From contig JAULJL010000011.1 of the NCBI GenBank assembly GCA_030761205.1, positions 11,274,501 through 11,338,500 of the forward strand: 64,000 nt of DNA, read 5' to 3'. This DNA comes from Fremontodendron californicum (taxonomy: Eukaryota; Streptophyta; Magnoliopsida; Malvales; Malvaceae). Shown piece after piece: positions 59,440 to 64,000 of the stretch (positions within the stretch are counted from its first letter, which is position 1; each line of letters begins with the position of its first letter). The notes under the pieces are model-generated. The model ran no database searches. It was not told where the DNA came from and saw only the letters and a list, made by a program, of their open reading frames with translations. The translations under genes were made by a program, and so were the position numbers.

Positions 59440-60100
59440 CCTTTGTACTGGACTGTCCAATAGTCCCATCCATTGCAGAAGGAATCCAATTTCAATATTT
59501 TCTGCAGCATTTGATTGACTGGAAAATAGTTGAAACCTATCCCTAACCCTAAATCATTAGTCTCATCCATTGCAGAAAGAATCCAATTCCAATATTTTCT
59601 GCAGCATTTGATTGACTGAAAAATAGCTGAAACCTATCCCTAACTCTAAATCATCAGTCTCATCCATTGCAGAAAGAATCAAATTCCAATATTTTCTGCA
59701 GCATTTGATTGACTGGAAAATAGCTGAAACCTATCCCTAACTCTAAACCATCAGTCTCATCCATTGCAGAATGAATCCAATTCCAATATTTTCTACAGCA
59801 TTTGATGGACTGAAAAATAGTTGTAAGCTATCCCTAACTCTAAACCACCAGTCTCATCCATTACAGAAGGAATCCAATTCCAATATTTTCTGCAGCATTT
59901 GATGGACTGAAAAATAGCTGAAACCTCTCCCAAACCCTAAATCATTAGTCCCATCAATTGCAGAAGGAATCCAATTCCAATATTTTCTACAGCATTTGAT
60001 TGACTCGAAAATAGCTGAAACCTCTCCCAAACCCTAAATCATTAGTCCCATCCATTGCAGAAGGAATCCAATTCCAATATTTTCTACATCATAAAATTAA
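59440..60100. repeat. 97-bp tandem repeat, about 6.5 copies
   Basis: The phrase CATCCATTGCAGAAGGAATC recurs at 59467, 59564, 59661, 59758, 59855, 59952 and 60049, an exact 97-bp period, followed by 'caatattttctgcagcatttgattgact' and 'gctgaaacctatccctaac(c/t)ctaaatcat'. It lies 0.3 kb upstream of the transposase start. The CCCTAACCCTAAA piece resembles plant telomere repeats but is only about two units long in each copy. Confidence 0.95.
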
Positions 60101-60660
60101 AATTGTATAACAAATATAATTTTCTTTTTTAAATTTTTATAAGCAATAAAATTGTATATTTTATAAATTTTAAATAATAAATTAAATTTTATTTTTTATA
60201 AAATTAAAAAAGTATAAAAAATAAAATTTTTGATATAAAAATTTAATAAGAAATATAATTTTATTTTTAAAATTTTAATAAGCAATAAAATAGTATATTT
60301 TATAAATTTTTAATAATAAATTAAATTTTATTTTTTATAAAATTAAAAAAGTATAACAAATAAAAATTTTAATATAAAAATTTAATAAGAAATCTAATTT
60401 TCTTTTTTAATTTTAATAAGAAATAAAATTTTATTTTTATAAAATTTTAATCATAAATTAAATTTTACTTTTTATAATATTAAAAAATTATAAGAAATAC
60501 AATTTTTGATATAAAAATTTAATAAGAAATATAATCTTCTTTTTTAAATTTTAATAAAAAATATAATTTTATTTTTTATAAAATTTTAATAATAAATTAA
60601 ATTACATTTTTAATATATATTTAAAAAAATAAACAAATATTTTTAAAAAAATAAATAACC
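60100..60660. repeat. AT-rich tandem repeat
   Basis: Diverged copies of roughly 120-130 bp built of 'aatataattttctttttta', 'aataagcaataaaatt', 'aataataaattaaattttattttttataa'. No coding content. Confidence 0.75.
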
Positions 60661-61095
60661 AAACCTAGAAAATATTTTTAATTTAATTTACAATTTTTAA
60701 AATTAAAATTTAAAAAGAAAAATTACAATTTTTTTTAATTTAAGTAATATATATATATATATATTGTATCAAGGGAAACCGTCACCTCCCATGGCGATTT
60801 CCCTTGATAAATTTTGCAATATTTGCAAAAAATACCAAGGGAAATCGCCACCCCCCATGGCAATTTCCCTTGGTATTTTTTGCAATTTTGAAAAAAAACA
60901 CCAAGGAAAATCGCCACCCCCCATGGCGATTTCCCTTGGTGTTTTTTGCCAAAATGCAAATTTTTACACTGGGAAATCGCCATGGGGGATGGCGATTTCC
61001 CAGCTAGAAAAAAAAAAACGGATTTTGGGAATTAATCTGAAAAGAACGGTATTTTGGGATATAATTTTTTTTTGGCTATATTTGGATAAAAAACC
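60660..61095 (-). repeat. right terminal inverted repeat with four hairpin modules
   Basis: Inverted match to 53043-53340. It contains four near-perfect palindromes of the type GGGAAATCGCCA(c/t)...CATGGCGATTTCCC at about 60774-60807, 60839-60871, 60903-60934 and 60970-61002, separated by about 33-bp spacers carrying 'ttttttgc' and 'caccaag'. The left repeat has only two. Confidence 0.85.
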
Positions 61096-61104
61096 CAAAA
61101 ATAG
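61096..61104 (+). repeat. right target-site duplication of PMD-carrying MULE
   Basis: CAAAAATAG, identical to 53034-53042. Confidence 0.9.
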
Positions 61105-61569
61105 CAACAACAAAAAAAACACTTAATCACTTTACCGTCAATCACTGAAGCAAAACTACAAGATTTCTTGAAATACCAAAATGAGACAGAAAATGGAGCC
61201 TTGATTTGGTAAGAAAATCAAAGAAACAAAATGGGTTTTATGTGGAAGGAGTACTAGCGGAATCAATTTGGAGAGAATAAGGAAGAAGGATGGAAGAAAA
61301 TGCTGTCTCAAAGAGAGTAAATGTGTCGGGTTGTGAATAGAAAAGAAGAGAAAATATTGGCATTGGTTATTTAATTAGGGAGTAGCCGAAAATAAAAGAA
61401 TGAAAACGTTGAAGTTTAAAGCATAAGGGGGTTTCAGCAAACAAAAAATAAAAGATTAAGAAAAAAAAGAAAGGAAAGAAAGAAAGAAAGTTAAAAGGTT
61501 GATGGCTTTAAATTGCTAAGATCATGTTTGGATATTCAAAAAAAAAGGGAATTTTAGAGAATAGTTGTT
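61105..61569. other. intergenic, purine-rich, no gene seen
   Basis: Plus strand is A/G-rich (GAAGAAGGATGGAAGAAAATG and AAAGAAAG runs). No supported frame. Confidence 0.4.
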
Positions 61570-61925
61570 TTTAGAAAAGAAAGAAGAAATAAAAAAAAAA
61601 AAAAGAAAAGGCCAGCGAAGAGAAAGAGATATTTTAGAGAATAAATTGATAACTTTTTCATTCCTATTTTGCTTTTCATACAGTAGTGCTATATAAAAGC
61701 TATTGCTGAATTCTGTTACAGATATTTCAGCATACAATGATGCATAACCTTTTGTACAACTGTCCTATTAAACCAATACTATTTTATTACATTTATTGAC
61801 TAATCTTGAGCTACCAGCTCATTGTTCTAACCGTTGCTGCTGACTTGGCTTCTTTCCCAGCCATCATTCTGCTCCCTTCTATTTTTATACCAATAGCAGT
61901 AGCTGAAGCTACTGGTTTCATCACA
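61570..61925 (-). repeat. probable LTR of minus-strand Ty3 element
   Basis: On the minus strand it follows a purine-rich GGAGAGGGGGCTAA at 61926-61939 and begins TGTGATGAAACC. It contains a TATA-like TTTATATAGC and ends in pyrimidine-rich sequence. The 3' end is nominal. Confidence 0.4.
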
Positions 61926-62890
61926 TTAGCCCCCTCTCCAATTGATCCTTGTCCCCAAGGACCAAAATATAGATCCTTGTTCCCAATATCCCTGGCAATG
62001 GTGCCAAGGATGCGCTCCAAGTTATCCTTAGCCTGAGCATCAGCAACATTTATCATTGAAGTGGCATAGTCAACCAGGTTGGACAGGTTGGCATTCACTT
62101 TGGCAAAAGTTTTCTCGAACAAGCCCACAATTTCATATCGAACCCATGTCAAGCAATGGTCCACATTATGTGGAAATGAGTGCACCGTGCATATGGGTGC
62201 TTGTTTCTTAGGTGGGTTCCTTGAGGCTCCATAGTTCTCAGTTAGATGAGTAATCACCATCTGAGTGCTGCATTTAGCACCATGAATTCTAATTCAAGAA
62301 GTGTCTGGAAATATAAGTACCTGTGATCAACATACAGCCAAGCATTGATATTATTTAATGTATTAATGGCCACTGTTAGGTTCCCCCATAAGGTATCATT
62401 AAGCACAATCCAAGTTTCAAGACCCCCACTTTCTTGCAAAGCTTCAATTTTATGCTGAGGATTTATGGATGCGGCAGCAATAACCATTGATTTAGCCTGC
62501 CAAATGTTCCAATCACGAAATAAAAACTGCCTGCTGAGGTTGCTCTTCTCAATTACATCATCATCAGTGATTGTTCGATTGCCCTGACTACCACATGAAA
62601 CACCCGTCAATGATACATTTTTCATGAGTCTTCCAAGTTGTTCCCTCTCTTTCAAAAGTTCCTCCATAGTGGCCACCCTAGCATAAGTACTAGCATCCCA
62701 ATAAAATCCAGGAGGAGAATACCCATACATAGCTTGGAATGGTGTCATCCCTATAGTAGTGTGGTAATGGGGTTGTAGTTCTAGTGGAGTCTCTGTTGTA
62801 TCACAATTCGTACTAAGCAAATAAAGTTCACCAATCAATGTACTATACTTTCTCATCCAATCAATTCAAGCACCAGATTACTACCTGCCA
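61926..62890 (-). pseudogene. retrotransposon-UBA1 chimera (protease/integrase pieces plus ubiquitin E1 fragment)
   Basis: Minus-strand order: a protease-linker-like piece (DLRILPMAGSNLVL, MRKYST; about 62810-62920), an integrase piece (YHTTIGMTPFQAMYGYSPPG and VATMEELLKEREQL; 62632-62770), then from 62631 to about 62003 a fragment of ubiquitin-activating enzyme E1. The E1 part reads VSLTGVSCGSQG, ITDDDVIEKSNLSRQFLFRD, WGNLTVAINTLNNINAWLYV, then after a frameshift near 62260 MVITHLTENYGASRNPPKKQ, CTVHSFPHNVDHCLTW and DAQAKDNLERIL. It is followed by the Ty3 pol tail YFGPWGQGSIGEGANVM (to 61930) and a purine tract. The E1 part has no introns over about 210 codons, which suggests capture from mRNA. 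It keeps the in-frame join between integrase and E1 but is broken by a frameshift. Confidence 0.7.
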
Positions 62891-62989
62891 TTGGTAAAAT
62901 CCTCAAATCATGGGAGAACTCATGTCTTTGCTTTAGCCATTCCAAATCCTTACACTTTGCAGTATTGTAGAGATTTTCCCTATTACCTT

Positions 62990-63290
62990 CTTTCTTTATC
63001 ATAACATTCCCCTTTCCTTCAAATGATCATTGTCCCCAAGGATCAAACAATGAAAAATCATTGATAGCACCATCTCTGTTTGGATCATGGGAAAAATCAA
63101 ATTTCAATTTTTCAAGAAGAACAATGGACCCCTTCTGGTCAGCATGATTGCCAAGCACTTCCTTAGGATGAACCAAAGGAACCATCAAGAAACCTTGTAT
63201 CAAATTCTGACCACCTTGCTCAGCATAGAAAAAATACCAAATCCTTCATCTTATGGTCAGATGGAATAAAGGCTTTGATGTACCCAATAA
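62990..63290 (-). pseudogene. second Ty3 pol C-terminal tail and purine tract
   Basis: Reads PLVHPKEVLGNHAD, then INDFSLFDPWGQ-stop-SFEGKGNVMI. FDPWGQ plus an EGKGNVM-encoding purine tract is the same pol-end pattern as in the UBA1 chimera (FGPWGQ, EGANVM), showing a second related element end lying directly downstream of the CCT8 fragment. Confidence 0.5.
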
Positions 63291-63292
63291 AG

Positions 63293-63696
63293 AAGACAAC
63301 ATCTTTTTTTAAAACCATCCCTCGGACTATTGTATAATTTTGCAGACCTCTTCCAACAAACTTTGCCACACGGACATATTCAACATCAAGTTTTGCAGGG
63401 TTCTTGGGGCAGATTTGGATGCATGCATCAGCTATAAAGGAACATAATATATCATCCTGTCCGTGTTGTTTGCTAGCAACAGTAGCTTCTATTCGAGTAA
63501 CAACTTGCTCATTATTCCGAACATCGACTCTTGTAGGCTGATCCCTCCTTGTTGGACCTCCAGTTGATTTTTCCATTATAATCTGATCTACCCGTAGCAC
63601 AGTGTTGGCAGCATCAGCAGCATATTTGAAAGCAAAAAACTTAGTGACATAAAGATCCAAAATAATCACGATTGACACATCCTTGCAAACACCATC
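63293..63696 (-). pseudogene. chaperonin CCT8 (TCP-1 theta) fragments in permuted order
   Basis: One open frame (plus three codons from the adjoining LTR) contains first the C-terminal end of CCT8 (GVCKDVS, FFAFKYAADAANTVLRVDQI; 63696-63526) and then a middle segment (VVTRIEATVASKQHGQDD, FIADACIQICPKNPAKLDVE, VRVAKFVGRGLQNYTIVRGM; about 63513-63293). In CCT8 proteins the second segment lies far N-terminal of the first, so the order is reversed relative to the parent gene. CCT8 is a subunit of the cytosolic TRiC chaperonin. No intron remains. The right end is cut by an Ogre LTR at 63697; the left end runs into retroelement sequence. It cannot encode a functional subunit. Confidence 0.8.
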
Positions 63697-64000
63697 TGTA
63701 GACACCTAATTTTGTCCGGACCACTAAATCAGGTATGTTTTCTTCCTAAATTGATGTTTCAGAATGCAAAAAGAATTTTCTCATCCTGCAGGTGGCACTC
63801 CGTGACTTGGTCTAAGAAAACAAACATAAAAAATCAAACTTGAAAAAGTCAACCCCAAAAAGTCAACTACTACAAAAGTCAACCCACTTTCAAAATCAAG
63901 ATTCGAAGTTCAATTGAAAGATGGTGACAGAATTTTGATAATCCGAGGTCTACATTGAAAGATATGGAGTTCGGAAGTTGGGTTACTGAATTTCAGTAAA
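63697..64000 (+). repeat. start of an Ogre-type LTR, continuing past the window
   Basis: TGTAGACACCTAATTTTGTC and the following 300 bp match 4434-4740 closely with small indels (for example 'ggtatgttttcttcctaaattgatgttt', 'gaaagatatggagttcggaagttgggtta'). It is the left end of another LTR of the same family, inserted into the CCT8 fragment. Confidence 0.9.

Larger units (their letters stand above)
53043..61095. mobile_element. Mutator-like element carrying a plant-mobile-domain gene and a MURA transposase, 8053 bp
   Basis: Terminal inverted repeats start GGTTTTTTTATTCAAATATA on the left and, read inward, GGTTTTTTATCCAAATATAG on the right, and a perfect 9-bp duplication CAAAAATAG flanks the element. 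Inside are two convergent genes: a PMD gene (plus, 53371-56074) and a MuDR-type transposase (minus, 59131-56416), separated by about 340 bp of AT-rich sequence. A 97-bp tandem array and AT-rich repeats lie between the transposase start and the right end. Association of PMD with Mutator-like elements is known in plants; this copy has both ends, both genes and the duplication. Confidence 0.9.

Noticed and set aside
59560..60060. Interstitial telomere
   Set aside because: Only about two CCCTAA-type units per 97-bp period; the array is a complex repeat, not telomeric DNA.
60735..61126. Frames with GKSPPPMAISLG-like repeats at the right MULE end
   Set aside because: Translation of the palindromic hairpin modules; same on both strands.

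Overview
The window is nuclear DNA of a flowering plant, most likely a eudicot. It is AT-rich, with GT-AG introns, plant-specific protein families (plant mobile domain, MuDR transposase with SWIM zinc finger, plant CCT8 and UBA1 fragments) and plant-type transposons. Only one locus looks like an ordinary host gene: a small two-helix membrane protein at 25517-26059 (minus). Almost everything else is a nested pile of transposable elements in various states of decay. Species cannot be named from the sequence.

Layout. 1-10031: 3' part of a large Ogre/Tat-type Ty3 retrotransposon. A broken gag end runs straight into a repeat-filled 3' untranslated region without any pol, then a polypurine tract and a 5.6 kb LTR that carries a Harbinger-like MITE. 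10032-12180: a diverged related LTR piece and a Ty1/copia RT fragment. 12189-19200: a second Ogre-type element (partial 5' LTR, tRNA-Arg primer site, broken ORF1, broken gag, again no pol). 19271-20042: probable solo LTR. 20855-22606: chromovirus remnant with integrase pieces, chromodomain and 3' LTR. 22607-27200: AT-rich intergenic DNA around the membrane-protein gene.

27211-43880: an old LINE whose RRM-type ORF1 is split by a SINE (27589-27730, 9-bp target duplication) and by a 13.1 kb Mutator-like compound element (28676-41783, perfect 9-bp duplication). The compound element has kilobase-long inverted arms studded with TATGTACATA motifs and a transposase cut off before its catalytic domain. 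44764-46543: a 1.8 kb hAT-type non-autonomous element with 8-bp duplication, GC minisatellites at both ends and a second small hAT element nested inside. 46544-52700: poorly defined sequence with a 30-odd-bp minisatellite, then an LTR/primer site/gag start of another Ty3 element.

53043-61095: a structurally complete Mutator-like element (perfect 9-bp duplication) carrying two convergent genes: an intact four-exon plant-mobile-domain gene and a MURA-type transposase with two premature stops. Its inverted ends contain hairpin-forming GC modules (two on the left, four on the right). 61570-63696: minus-strand Ty3 retrotransposon debris fused to intron-less fragments of host genes for ubiquitin-activating enzyme E1 and chaperonin CCT8. 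63697-64000: start of another Ogre-type LTR.

The most interesting objects are the PMD-carrying Mutator element with palindromic subterminal modules, the compound 13 kb Mutator element with TGTACATA-rich arms, and the retroelement-host gene chimeras near the right end. Family names rest on motif recognition by eye; no database search or alignment was run.
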